Source: Catalinimonas niigatensis (GTDB lineage: Bacteria > Bacteroidota > Bacteroidia > Cytophagales > Cyclobacteriaceae). Taken from it: a stretch of 64,000 nucleotides of DNA. The notes below the pieces were generated by a model. The model saw nothing but the letters and a program-made list of their open reading frames with translations. It was not told the origin of the DNA and made no database searches. The stretch is from contig NZ_CP119422.1 in NCBI RefSeq assembly GCF_030506285.1, forward strand, positions 5,009,501 through 5,073,500, read 5' to 3'. Of this stretch, positions 52,717 through 61,716 are shown piece after piece. Made by a program: the position numbers and the translations under genes. Every line of letters begins with the position of its first letter. Position 1 is the first letter of the stretch.

Positions 52717-53055
52717 ATGACACAGCAAAAGAATTTTACAACACGGTCAATTCATCCTGTTTTGTTAGGCAAACGAATATTGATAGGAGCGGGGGTCGCA
52801 TTCAGCCTGATCTCAATATTTCTGCTTGGCGTAGGAGAACCTAATCCGGCTTGGGGAAAGTTATGGATGGTTAAACCCCTGATTGTAGTTCCGTTAGCGG
52901 GAGCCATAGGTGGTGTTTTCTATCATTTCATAGATCATATAATTCAACAGGATGGTTGGAGAAAGATATTGGTCATTGTATTCAGCTTGATTGGATACCT
53001 CGTAATCGTTTGGCTGGGTACAGTATTGGGTTTAGACGGTACCTTATGGAATTAA
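52717..53055 (+). CDS. small membrane protein
   Basis: A 112-aa protein with about three hydrophobic segments (near 19-39, 50-72, 84-106). Homologues in Bacteroidota are sometimes named potassium transporter KefB, but that name has no support in the sequence. There is no signal peptide. It is preceded by the regulator's palindrome and followed 56 bp later by the DUF4153-like gene, so the two are probably one transcript. Confidence 0.6.
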   Translation: MTQQKNFTTRSIHPVLLGKRILIGAGVAFSLISIFLLGVGEPNPAWGKLWMVKPLIVVPLAGAIGGVFYHFIDHIIQQDGWRKILVIVFSLIGYLVIVWLGTVLGLDGTLWN

Positions 53056-53111
53056 ATGACCATTTCTACAAAAATTGAAGCTTTTGAACATAACTATTCC
53101 ATTATCATCTC

Positions 53112-54356
53112 ATGAAAGAGGAAATACGCACCCATCTCAATAACCCCAGGCAACTAGAAAGGCTGTACCAAATAAGCAAAGGGCCTTTTAAGCAAGAGTT
53201 TAATGCTCTATATCCGGAAATTAAAGGCAATACACTTGCAGATTTCTGGAATGAAAGGCTGAATTACGAAAGTGATGAAATCAATTGGGGTTCAGGCAGG
53301 GAATTACTATTCGTATTGATTGCTTCGCTTTTGGCAGGTTTTATTGCCAAAATACCCAGCATATTCCAGATAAACGAAGACTTTTTCTATCCCAGAAATA
53401 TTGGTTTTATCATTTTTCCGATACTATCCGCTTACTTTGTCTGGAAGAATAAATTGTCCACAGGCAAAATCGCTTTTATCATTGTACCAATGCTTGTGGG
53501 CCTGATTTTTATCAATTTGCTTCCTGATGTCGAGGAAAGTGATACCCTCATTTTATCGTGTATTCATCTAGTTCTGTTTTTATGGTCTATACTAGGTTTT
53601 GCTTTTATTGGTGAGATGAAAAATAACGATGAGAGGCGGCTTAGCTATTTGAAGTATAATGGTGATCTGGTAGTCATGACTACACTCATTGTTATAGCTG
53701 GTGCCCTCATGACTGGTATAACCATTAATCTTTTTTCACTTATCGGCTTTGATATTGAAAAGTTTTACACCGAAAATGTCGTGATTTTTGGACTTGCTGC
53801 CGTCCCTATAGTAGGCACATACCTTATCCTGACCAATCCGCATTTAGTAGGTAAAGTATCACCGGTCATTGCTAAAATATTCAGTCCACTGGTATTGGTA
53901 ATGCTGGTAATTTATCTCGTAGCCATGATTTATTCAGGCAAAGATCCTTACAACGACCGGGAGTTTTTATTAATTTTTAATGCTTTACTGATAGGTGTGA
54001 TGGCCATTATTTTCTTCTCTGTTGCCGAAACCTCAAAAACGACCAAAAGTCAGACGGAAATATGGATGCTGTTTCTGCTATCTGTTGTAACCCTCATTGT
54101 CAATGGTATTACATTATCTGCCATCTTGTTCCGGATTTCAGAATGGGGAATCACGCCCAATAGGGCAGCAGTTTTGGGGAGCAATGCTCTAATCTTAATA
54201 CATCTTTTGTTAGTGACCCTGCAACTTTTCAGGACACTTTCAAAGAAGAATGATGTGAGCGGAGTGGGAAAAACGATTGCCTTTTACCTGCCCATTTACT
54301 TCTTATGGACAATTATTGTGACCTTTATATTTCCGTTTATATTCGGGTTTAAATAA
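53112..54356 (+). CDS. DUF4153-like multi-pass membrane protein
   Basis: A 414-aa membrane protein. A soluble N-terminal part (about 1-65) contains L-N-N-P-R-Q-L-E-R-L-Y, as in DUF4153 proteins, followed by about 10-11 transmembrane helices. Function unknown in the family. It is the last gene in the palindrome-linked group 51702-54356, all membrane proteins plus one regulator, and converges on the TelA-like gene with a strong two-way hairpin between. Confidence 0.7.
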   Translation: MKEEIRTHLNNPRQLERLYQISKGPFKQEFNALYPEIKGNTLADFWNERLNYESDEINWGSGRELLFVLIASLLAGFIAKIPSIFQINEDFFYPRNIGFIIFPILSAYFVWKNKLSTGKIAFIIVPMLVGLIFINLLPDVEESDTLILSCIHLVLFLWSILGFAFIGEMKNNDERRLSYLKYNGDLVVMTTLIVIAGALMTGITINLFSLIGFDIEKFYTENVVIFGLAAVPIVGTYLILTNPHLVGKVSPVIAKIFSPLVLVMLVIYLVAMIYSGKDPYNDREFLLIFNALLIGVMAIIFFSVAETSKTTKSQTEIWMLFLLSVVTLIVNGITLSAILFRISEWGITPNRAAVLGSNALILIHLLLVTLQLFRTLSKKNDVSGVGKTIAFYLPIYFLWTIIVTFIFPFIFGFK

Positions 54357-54420
54357 AGAAATCGTAATCAATGGCTATTGTCATTTATCCAATAAACTCA
54401 TTTTTAGTTTTCAAATGTGT

Positions 54421-54470
54421 TGTACCGGTAATCTGTCAGGATAAAAACTTCCTGATAGTTACCCGGCACA
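54421..54470. terminator. bidirectional terminator
   Basis: TGTACCGGTAATCTGTCAGGA (first 20 bases shown from 54421; ends 54441) pairs with its near complement at 54450-54470, about 17 of 20 paired with one bulge. The loop is 8 bases. It lies between convergent genes ending at 54356 and 54479. Confidence 0.75.
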
Positions 54471-54478
54471 TCAGAAGA

Positions 54479-55681
54479 TTATGATTTGCTCAGATCATCA
54501 CTAATGTCTATCAAAACAGTTTCTTTGACCGCATTGCCTCTTTCCATTCTGTCTATAGTGGCAGCGGCTTGATTGGTAAGCTGCTGGAATTTTACCACCT
54601 GCTGACGCATCAACGGAATGCTTTCTCTCCTGAAATTGGAGATTTCGTCCATGGCTTGGTTTAGGGTATTGAAAGCAGAAGTCAGTTTTTCTACATCCAG
54701 CGTAGAAGATGCAGCCTGTTTCTGTATTTCCACGCCCTGATGCCGGAGTACTTTGGCATTGTCTTCAATGAGGTCCGCAGTAGTCTGGTCTACCTTCTTT
54801 TTGGCATCCAGCACCTTTTTTTGGTTGTTCAGCGCCAGGCGGGTGGTCACTGCTACCCGTAAGGCGCTGGCGGTAATGGTGATGGTTCTGTTGATACCCG
54901 TGATCAGTTCACGATTATTGCGCATGAGCATATCATAGGAGATCACACCCTGCTGATTGACTGCCAGTGCCGTCTGAATATCAATGATACGCTGGTTGAG
55001 GGCAAAAAGCAGCTCTTCTTCTACAAAACGTCTTTCTTCGCTATCTACCTCCATCAACCTGGCTTTTTCTTCCAGTTTCTGGTAAAGACTTTCTCCCACG
55101 GCCTGCGCTCTTGTCAGCCCATCCAGAGAATTACGCATTTGCTGTTTGTCTATATCCAGGGTTTTATTATCATCTATGAGTTGCTGCCTTCCGGCTTCCA
55201 GACTTTTGATGATATCAGCAATTACGGCAGAAGAAGCTTCATATTTCTCCAGGTAACGGCTTACAGAATTTTTCTTACCCAAGAGGTTTCTGAAAAAGCG
55301 TGCACCGGAACCACTTGGGCTCTTCAGATCATAATGTTTGGGATTGATCTCTTCTACCTGCTTACGCAAATCCAGCAGAGAGTCAGCTACTTTACTGCCA
55401 TCCTGGGAGTGGGATAGTGTTCTGATAGACTGATCCAGTATTTTGGAGTGATGTGCCAGGGCAGTCTGGTATTTCATGCCCATTTCATTCACATATCTTT
55501 TTTTTGACAGTTCATCCAGATTAGCGGAGAGCAGTTCTTCGGCAAGTTGCGTGGTTTTGGCTTCTAGTTCCGGATCTGATTCTTTCTTCTTTTCCATGGA
55601 AGAAAGCTCTTCCATCACTGCGGATGCGGTGGCTGGTTTGAGTGCCAGGTCTTTTTCGTTAGATGCGTTTGTAGTTTCCAT
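54479..55681 (-). CDS. TelA-like toxic anion resistance protein
   Basis: A 400-aa soluble, nearly all-helical protein of the TelA/KlaA family, recognised by A-R-F-F-R-N-L-L-G-K, then L-L-F-A-L-N-Q-R, and especially V-T-T-R-L-A-L-N-N-Q-K-K-V-L-D near the C-terminus. Names refer to tellurite resistance, but members are common without such a role and may act in envelope stress. The ATG at 55681 is preferred over 55723. It lies downstream of a membrane coiled-coil gene (55818-56531) on the same strand, as in many TelA loci. Confidence 0.85.
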   Translation of the reverse strand: METTNASNEKDLALKPATASAVMEELSSMEKKKESDPELEAKTTQLAEELLSANLDELSKKRYVNEMGMKYQTALAHHSKILDQSIRTLSHSQDGSKVADSLLDLRKQVEEINPKHYDLKSPSGSGARFFRNLLGKKNSVSRYLEKYEASSAVIADIIKSLEAGRQQLIDDNKTLDIDKQQMRNSLDGLTRAQAVGESLYQKLEEKARLMEVDSEERRFVEEELLFALNQRIIDIQTALAVNQQGVISYDMLMRNNRELITGINRTITITASALRVAVTTRLALNNQKKVLDAKKKVDQTTADLIEDNAKVLRHQGVEIQKQAASSTLDVEKLTSAFNTLNQAMDEISNFRRESIPLMRQQVVKFQQLTNQAAATIDRMERGNAVKETVLIDISDDLSKS

Positions 55682-55817
55682 TTTGTGTAGGGTTGGGTTA
55701 ATGTTTGAAAATGATTTGTGCATGATCAGGCTAAGCCTGGTGTTGGTGCTTTGCTGTCATACAGGCAAGTTGTTATGCCATTCTGTGTATTATGAGCTAA
55801 TCATTTTAGCTGATTTT

Positions 55818-56531
55818 TTACTGAAATAAATATTTATGAATAAAAGCATCTTTACCGATCAGCAGATCTTGGTTGTTGTTAGCATTCAACTCGTAATTCT
55901 TCTGGTTCATGGTCAGGATGGCTTTATCCATTTCTGCCAGTAGCTGGTTATTTTCTGCCAGCAGTTCCTGGCATTGTATATCCAGGGTCTCATAAGATTT
56001 AAGCTGCTGTTGTAGCTCCAATAAAGTGGAATTATGCTGGCTGGCACCTGCTAATTGTAATTGCTGGATTTGACGCTGCCAGATTTTAGGGCTGATCTGT
56101 GAAAGAGATTCCTTGTTGGAGACAAGCAGTTCCAGATTCCGGGTAATTTGTCTTACATAGGCATCCACTTCCTGCCTGAAGCGCACATGGGTAAGACTGC
56201 TATCTGCAAAACGATGTTTGATCTGACGCAACAGTATCTTTGATTTTTTGCTAACGGCATTGAATTGTTTGACACCCTGATGAATACGGAATTTCTCCAG
56301 CTGATAAAAAAGATGAACGGAGCCAAAAGCTTTCATACTCTCGGCCTTCAACTTCCTGGTAGCGTTGGAAGTGACCCGGTAGGAATGCAGACAAATCAGA
56401 TAAAAGCCAGTGAAACCTGTAAATAGGGTGGTGAGGAAACTTATTTTGGCCACTGTATAATAACCCATGACGGCACTGATGAACATACTGGCAATGCTCA
56501 ATAAAAAAATATATAAAATAATCTTTTTCAT
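55818..56531 (-). CDS. membrane-anchored coiled-coil protein, TelA partner
   Basis: A 237-aa protein with two hydrophobic segments near the N-terminus (about 4-22 and 27-50). A long helical, probably coiled-coil part follows (about 60-215), rich in Leu, Gln and Glu. It resembles the 5-bromo-4-chloroindolyl phosphate hydrolysis (XpaC-like) proteins that pair with TelA, although the similarity is only in architecture. It is 136 bp upstream of the TelA-like gene on the same strand. Confidence 0.6.
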   Translation of the reverse strand: MKKIILYIFLLSIASMFISAVMGYYTVAKISFLTTLFTGFTGFYLICLHSYRVTSNATRKLKAESMKAFGSVHLFYQLEKFRIHQGVKQFNAVSKKSKILLRQIKHRFADSSLTHVRFRQEVDAYVRQITRNLELLVSNKESLSQISPKIWQRQIQQLQLAGASQHNSTLLELQQQLKSYETLDIQCQELLAENNQLLAEMDKAILTMNQKNYELNANNNQDLLIGKDAFIHKYLFQ

Positions 56532-56851
56532 TTTCTCAAAGCATTAAAAGATAGACTGAACCTGACCACCAAAGTATATCAATAACGGGTGATGATGCTT
56601 ATTCTTGCATTTGGTTATATTGATAAACCATTAGGAATGCACTTCCATTATTGATAAAAAGTAATTTCTTTATTAAATCATTACGTAAGCTAATATTATT
56701 AGTTACGCCAATTTAATTAGCATTAGTTATTTTTTCATCATCTATTGGCAACCTGTTTTAAACTCGGTCACTTAAGTCTCAAACGTCCGAGCGGATAGAT
56801 GATTCATGATGAAATTAAGATTTAATACTATCCAAATACTTATCCTTCAGA
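56532..56851. other. intergenic region with palindrome
   Basis: 320 bp without a gene. It contains a 24-bp imperfect palindrome CGTAAGCTAATA then TTATTAGTTACG (56684-56707), with one bulged base. It could be a regulator site for the minus-strand gene starting at 56531. Confidence 0.45.
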
Positions 56852-57105
56852 TCATGTTAGTAGGTACACTCTAATCAGTGCGACAGCTGTCATCAACAAC
56901 CAAATCGTATTCAACACCCAGCTTGCATGAGCTTTTTCGATACAGCATACAAAATTAGAAAAAAGCAACCTATGATATTCATCAACAGATAGGTGATAGA
57001 TTGGCTGTCAATCATGTTAAGGCTATTCAGACTAAAGGCTGATAATGAGAATACAGCACCTGTCCAGCCTATGGCTTCTTCTAAGTATTTCCGAAATACT
57101 AACAT
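56852..57105 (-). pseudogene. frameshifted CBU_0592-like small membrane protein
   Basis: The frame from 57105 encodes A-I-G-W-T-G-A-V-F-S-L-S-A-F then S-Q-S-I-T-Y-L-L-M-N-I-I-G, the CBU_0592-family pattern, but stops early at 56911. Switching frame at the T5 run (56933-56937 on the plus strand) continues A-S-W-V-L-N-T-I-W-L-L-M-T-A-V-A-L, the expected third segment, to a stop at 56852. A single base is missing from the homopolymer. It may be a real mutation or an assembly error. Confidence 0.75.
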
Positions 57106-57196
57106 ATCACTTTTCTTTTGTACAAAGCAAGTGCAATATCTTCACTTCAAAAATGCTAATATTGAATTGACTAATGCACAAAAAGAATAAGTAGAC

Positions 57197-58084
57197 ATGG
57201 AACTACAGCAAATTAAATATTTTTTAGCACTGGCACAAGAGTTACATTTCTGGAATACTTCCGAAAAGAATCACATAGTCAGCACTAAGCAGGCAAATTA
57301 AATCTTTGGAAGGTGAACTGGATATAAAGCTTTTTGAGAGGAGTAAGAGAAGTGTAAAGCTCACAAAAGCGGGTATTTTTTAAGAGACCAATGGTTACCC
57401 ATGCTTGATGATATCAATCGAGTTTATAGGCAAGCTAGAAATATCCATGAAGGCGTTTTTGGTTCTATCACTATTGGCTATCCCGGCTCTATCTCATATG
57501 GATTTTTGCAAACCCTCATTACCAATATTACTCAAACTTTACCGGAACTCAAGGTTGAATTAGTAGAACCTACTGACATAAGTTTTGAACAGTTGTTGCT
57601 TAACTATGAGATGGATATTGCCTTCAGGAGAGATCCGGCAGAAAATCCTGCGCTGCAATCCATTAATTTGTACTCGGAACACTTTTCACTTATCGTACCG
57701 AAACATCACCATTTAAATGAGCAAAACTTTAAGAGGCTTGAGGATGTCAAAGAGGAAAAGTTCATTCTGTCAGGTCTCCATCATAAAACTATTTATGTGG
57801 ATAGCCTCCGGCAGATCTTTCATGATTATGGCTTTATCCCTAAAATACACATAGAGTCTGATTTTGGAGGAATAATTTTGAGTTTAGTTGCCAGAGGCTT
57901 AGGTATTTCAATATTGCCCAGTTCCTACTCTTTTAATGCATCTCCTGATATTCGGTTTATCAACCTTCCTTACCAGGTTAGTTTGTATGTGATATGGCGT
58001 AAGGACAATTCCAGTCCTGTCCTCAAAAATGTTTTAAAGCAGGTCCATCAGGTCGCATCAAAATTTGTCATAGACCAAAAATGA
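57197..58084 (+). pseudogene. LysR-family regulator with several disabling mutations
   Basis: The start ATG 57197 gives M-E-L-Q-Q-I-K-Y-F-L-A-L-A-Q-E-L-H-F, the standard LysR helix. A few missing bases then shift frame near 57266-57275. The Gln codon of I-T-Q-S-A-L-S-R-Q is TAG. Another base is lost in the T6 run at 57376-57381, before L-R-D-Q-W-L-P-M-L. The effector-binding domain (57401-58084, 227 aa) remains open and well conserved. At least three lesions show the gene is broken unless the assembly is wrong. A truncated protein from ATG 57401 would lack DNA binding. Confidence 0.8.
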
Positions 58085-58297
58085 AGATCTTTAGAAGATA
58101 CTTTCACTGATTTTCTAAGAACAGCTTGATCAGGCACAGGATCACCGGTGTATGGAAGTAAAACTAATGTTGGAGAAATGTCATTTATAACTCTGATACC
58201 CTTTAAGCATATAAACCACCATAGTTGTATGCAAAAGTTATAGAAATCCAGCTATCACCGCTATGTATTGAGAAGTCTACATATAAATCCTGCTTAT

Positions 58298-59176
58298 TTA
58301 CATAATTTTCTTTCTTTTGAACCAGGCATAAATAATTATTGAGATTGATAACATAACGCCTAAGGTAATATAATATCCATTTTGCCATCTTAATTCAGGC
58401 ATGTTGTTAAAGTTCATCCCATAAATTCCAGCAATAAAAGTTAGGGGTAAAAAGAATGCTGAAAAAATGGTTAAAAGCTTCATTACGTCATTGTTTTTTT
58501 GGGCAGTGACTGATAAATAAGAGTTTAGCAGAGTGTTGGCGTCTTCAATTACTTCATCTGACTGCAACAGGTAACTCAAGGTGGTGTCTTTCAAATCTTG
58601 CAAAATAGAATTTGATTCTGGTTTTACAGGAATTTGATTCAATACACTTTGGGTTAATTGAAACACCTTTTTAGAAATTCTTGCCTTAGATTTTTGGTAA
58701 TACAGAGATTCAATTGAAATGGCATTTCCATTCTTCAAGAAAATTTCTCTCTCAAACTCATCCATTTTTTCGCTTTGAATTTGGAGTGGCTTTTCATAAG
58801 TAAAGATCATCTCATCTATTATGCTTAGCATGAGAGATTCGCTATTGTTATAGTGATCTGTAAGATGCTCTAAGAAATCAAACTCAGCTCTGTGAATAGT
58901 GATAAGTCTGTTCTCATTGATGAAGAAGGCAATCTTATTGGATAATTCTTCAACGGTGGTAACATTGTCTGTAAAGTTTGCAGAATAGGCCCTTAAAATG
59001 ATAAATGTATAATTGTTTACTTTTTCTATTTTAGGTAAATGACCAGGTTCTAAACTGTCTTCCAACAGATTTATATCCATATTAAAAGGCTCAGTTAGTG
59101 TTTTTAATTCTTCCTGGTCTGGCTTTTCAAGGTCAATCCATTCAAAATTACCGTAAGGCTTTACTGTTTTACTCAT
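58298..59176 (-). CDS. corA: CorA-type magnesium/divalent-cation channel
   Basis: A 292-aa CorA family protein: a large cytoplasmic alpha/beta domain, a long stalk helix (about 170-225), and two C-terminal membrane helices with the selectivity motif Y-G-M-N-F at the end of the first. The M-P-E-L-R-W periplasmic loop and a basic end (R-K-K) follow. It forms a pentameric channel for Mg2+, Co2+ or Ni2+ (some members export zinc). The start overlaps the thioesterase stop by four bases (ATGA at 59173-59176). Confidence 0.92.
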   Translation of the reverse strand: MSKTVKPYGNFEWIDLEKPDQEELKTLTEPFNMDINLLEDSLEPGHLPKIEKVNNYTFIILRAYSANFTDNVTTVEELSNKIAFFINENRLITIHRAEFDFLEHLTDHYNNSESLMLSIIDEMIFTYEKPLQIQSEKMDEFEREIFLKNGNAISIESLYYQKSKARISKKVFQLTQSVLNQIPVKPESNSILQDLKDTTLSYLLQSDEVIEDANTLLNSYLSVTAQKNNDVMKLLTIFSAFFLPLTFIAGIYGMNFNNMPELRWQNGYYITLGVMLSISIIIYAWFKRKKIM

Positions 59177-59649
59177 TCTTCAAAAAAAGGCTTCATTTCA
59201 TTACTGATTTGCTCTCTCAGCGTCTTTAATTTTTGTGCATACTCTTCAAGTTTCTTTTCCTTCTCACTTTTTGGTTCCCATTTTTTGACTTCAACAGGTT
59301 GGCCGTTTTTATTTACTGAAACAAAGACAATGACACAATGTGTCTTTTTCTCAAATCCTTTTTGGTCAAAACTCCGGGAATAGACATCTACCGCTATATG
59401 AATACTGGTATTGCCGGTATAAATCACATAAGCATTGATTTTGATCACCTCTCCAATACTAATGGGTTTTAAAAATCGGATACCACCCACATAAACAGTG
59501 ACGCAATAAGTCTCAGCCCAATTTCTCGCACAAGTATAGGCCGTTTGGTCAATCCACTTCATCACCATTCCACCGTGCACTTTTCCACCAAAGTTTATGT
59601 CGGTCGGTTCACTTATGAATTGAAATGATATTTTATTGTTTTCTGTCAT
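59173..59649 (-). CDS. acyl-CoA thioesterase (hotdog fold)
   Basis: A 158-aa hotdog thioesterase of the YciA/BFIT type. The family motif N-F-G-G-K-V-H-G-G-M-V-M-K-W-I-D occurs at residues 19-34 with the catalytic Asp at its end. V-G-G-I-R-F-L-K-P-I-S-I-G-E-V follows. It hydrolyses acyl-CoA to free acid. It is cotranscribed with the CorA gene (4-bp overlap), an association with no evident functional link. Confidence 0.88.
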   Translation of the reverse strand: MTENNKISFQFISEPTDINFGGKVHGGMVMKWIDQTAYTCARNWAETYCVTVYVGGIRFLKPISIGEVIKINAYVIYTGNTSIHIAVDVYSRSFDQKGFEKKTHCVIVFVSVNKNGQPVEVKKWEPKSEKEKKLEEYAQKLKTLREQISNEMKPFFEE

Positions 59650-60097
59650 TTTAAACTTTTGGCTAACACTGAATAAATGCCACTGAGATATTTATTTTCA
59701 ATATAGATTTTCCTCTCTTACTTCACAAGGAAGTAGCTCAAGCTAATACTTGCCTGCATTGACAGTTTTTCATATTTTTTACAAAGCTACCTTACTCTTT
59801 TTCTCAGCGTGATTGCCATCTGAATTAAATTGATTGATAAGCTATTAAAGGGATTTAGCGGCATATATATGAATTTTAACGCTTCTCATTATGAAAAACC
59901 CAATAAAAATGACGATTCCATAAATCAATAAGGATAAAGGAAATCAGCTGTTTTTCTAAGAAAATTACTTTTTCACAGCCTATATGCTCACTTCTGGATT
60001 AAAATAGTTGTTTTTAGTCAGCGAATTAAATACTTTTTGGCTATCCACTATCCTTAAACCTTTCGCTTCGGCTACATGCCCGAGTGATCTTATGAGC
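59650..60097. other. divergent intergenic region
   Basis: 448 bp between the thioesterase gene and the Tat-exported unknown. Nothing recognisable was found. Promoters for both directions should be here, but no consensus pair could be assigned. Confidence 0.4.
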
Positions 60098-61471
60098 ATG
60101 AACGCAAATTATCATACGCGCAGGAATTTTGTAAAGCAGGCAGCCCTTGCCGGAACTGGTATTATCGTAGGAACTGACCGGAGTTTGTTTCCCGCCTCAT
60201 CTTTTGCAGAGAATGTGATTGTACTAAATCCAAAAGACCAGGTACCCATTAGCTTTATCATTGATGATTCTACCGCGCTGGTCAATATGGCTTACTTCGG
60301 GATTCCCCAGTTTCAGGAGGTATTTCCAGATCAGTATAAGCAAGACTGGCGTCAGTTGCCACAGGAAATTCCTGACGATTTTGTACGGGAGTTCCGGGAT
60401 TACTGTCAGGCGCATGGAGTGAAAGGAAAATATAGTATTGTACCTTATCCCGCTTGTACAGGTTGGGTAGACCGTTTTATCCCGGGTTGGTCCAAAAATG
60501 AGTTGCAGGAAAGCCTGAAGCTGGTACGGGAAACCATGCAGCCAGACTGGGACATCCATCCGGAGATGATCAGTCATACTCGGGTAATCGATATTAAGAC
60601 CGGCCGCCCTTATCCTCAGGCGGATGAGCAGTATATGGAAAACTGGGGATGGAGCCAAAATAAAAGTGCCGATGAATTAGGTGAATATCTGGCATATGCG
60701 CTAAATGTACTGAAGAATGCTGAGTTAAGCTGTGAGGGCGTTACTACTCCCGGCGGCTTTGGCGGTCAGAATAAAGAAAATCTGGCGCAGGGTACTTTGT
60801 CTGCTGTGAGAGAGGTATATCAGGGTGTAGATGTAGCCCATTATTTCAGGGACCTGTATACAGAGCCTGGTGAAAGTGTAGCTCCTCTAGTGAAGTATCC
60901 GGCAGACCTGCACGGTAATGATCCCAAATGTGTGGTGTCGGTGATCGGCTGCACCGGAGATTGGTTTGGGGGCTGGGATGGCTTGACTCCTGGTTCGGTA
61001 GATCAATTTATTACTGCGGATCTATCTAAAGGGCGGATGGTAGAAGTGATTGACAGTGGTGAGCCAGCCATTATGGTCTGTCACTGGCCCGGGATTTATT
61101 ATAATGGTGAGAAAAAAGGGTTTAAAATTTTTCAGGAAGTAGTGAGCCGTCTTGAGCAGAAATATGGTATCCTAAATTGGATGAAGAACAGTGAGATTGC
61201 CAGGTATTGGGCGGCTAAGGAGCACACTGAGATTAAGTTTGATGGAAAGAAGGTTAGCCTTTATGCACCCTTTGCTGCTGATCATTTTACCTTACAGATT
61301 AATAGCCGTAAAGTGAATGAACCGCTTCTGCAAACTCAAGGGCAACAGGTACGGCTTGAGAAAGTGAAATCAAAACAACAACTCACATCAGGCAGCTACT
61401 ATCAGCAGGATGAACGTTTGGTGGTTTGTATTGATTTGCAGAAAGGAAATTCTGAGCTGCTCATAAGCTGA
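60098..61471 (+). CDS. Tat-exported protein of unknown function, deacetylase-like
   Basis: A 457-aa protein. It starts with M-N-A-N-Y-H-T-R-R-N-F-V-K, a twin-arginine signal, so it crosses the membrane folded. An ATG at 60092 is equally possible. The body contains a I-S-F-I-I-D-D-S start resembling the metal-binding Asp pair of polysaccharide deacetylases. H-P-E-M-I-S-H-T-R (His candidates) and G-V-T-T-P-G-G-F-G-G follow, with C-H-W-P-G near 355. The C-terminal ~100 residues are a beta sandwich. The family is seen in Bacteroidota and Planctomycetes near polysaccharide genes; the exact reaction is unknown. It stands alone here. Confidence 0.6.
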   Translation: MNANYHTRRNFVKQAALAGTGIIVGTDRSLFPASSFAENVIVLNPKDQVPISFIIDDSTALVNMAYFGIPQFQEVFPDQYKQDWRQLPQEIPDDFVREFRDYCQAHGVKGKYSIVPYPACTGWVDRFIPGWSKNELQESLKLVRETMQPDWDIHPEMISHTRVIDIKTGRPYPQADEQYMENWGWSQNKSADELGEYLAYALNVLKNAELSCEGVTTPGGFGGQNKENLAQGTLSAVREVYQGVDVAHYFRDLYTEPGESVAPLVKYPADLHGNDPKCVVSVIGCTGDWFGGWDGLTPGSVDQFITADLSKGRMVEVIDSGEPAIMVCHWPGIYYNGEKKGFKIFQEVVSRLEQKYGILNWMKNSEIARYWAAKEHTEIKFDGKKVSLYAPFAADHFTLQINSRKVNEPLLQTQGQQVRLEKVKSKQQLTSGSYYQQDERLVVCIDLQKGNSELLIS

Positions 61472-61716
61472 GCGGATACTTTCTTTGTTGTAATTTACTG
61501 TCAATGTTCGGTATTTTATGTCGCTTCAAAGCTACTGCCCGATGATTTTGTTTGGGTTTGTCATCTATATATTCAGCAACTAATTCTGCCACAGGTAAAG
61601 TTGAAGAAATAGGATAACGAAGTATGCAGACAAGATCTTTCGCACACTTCTCCCTCGCCAATTTGGTTTATTAGTTCTTAAGTAAAATATAAATATAGTA
61701 TACAATCAACATAAGA

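Noticed and set aside
57401-58084. A complete short regulator starting at ATG 57401
   Set aside because: The upstream DNA still encodes the rest of a LysR protein in other frames, so this is the back half of a broken gene.
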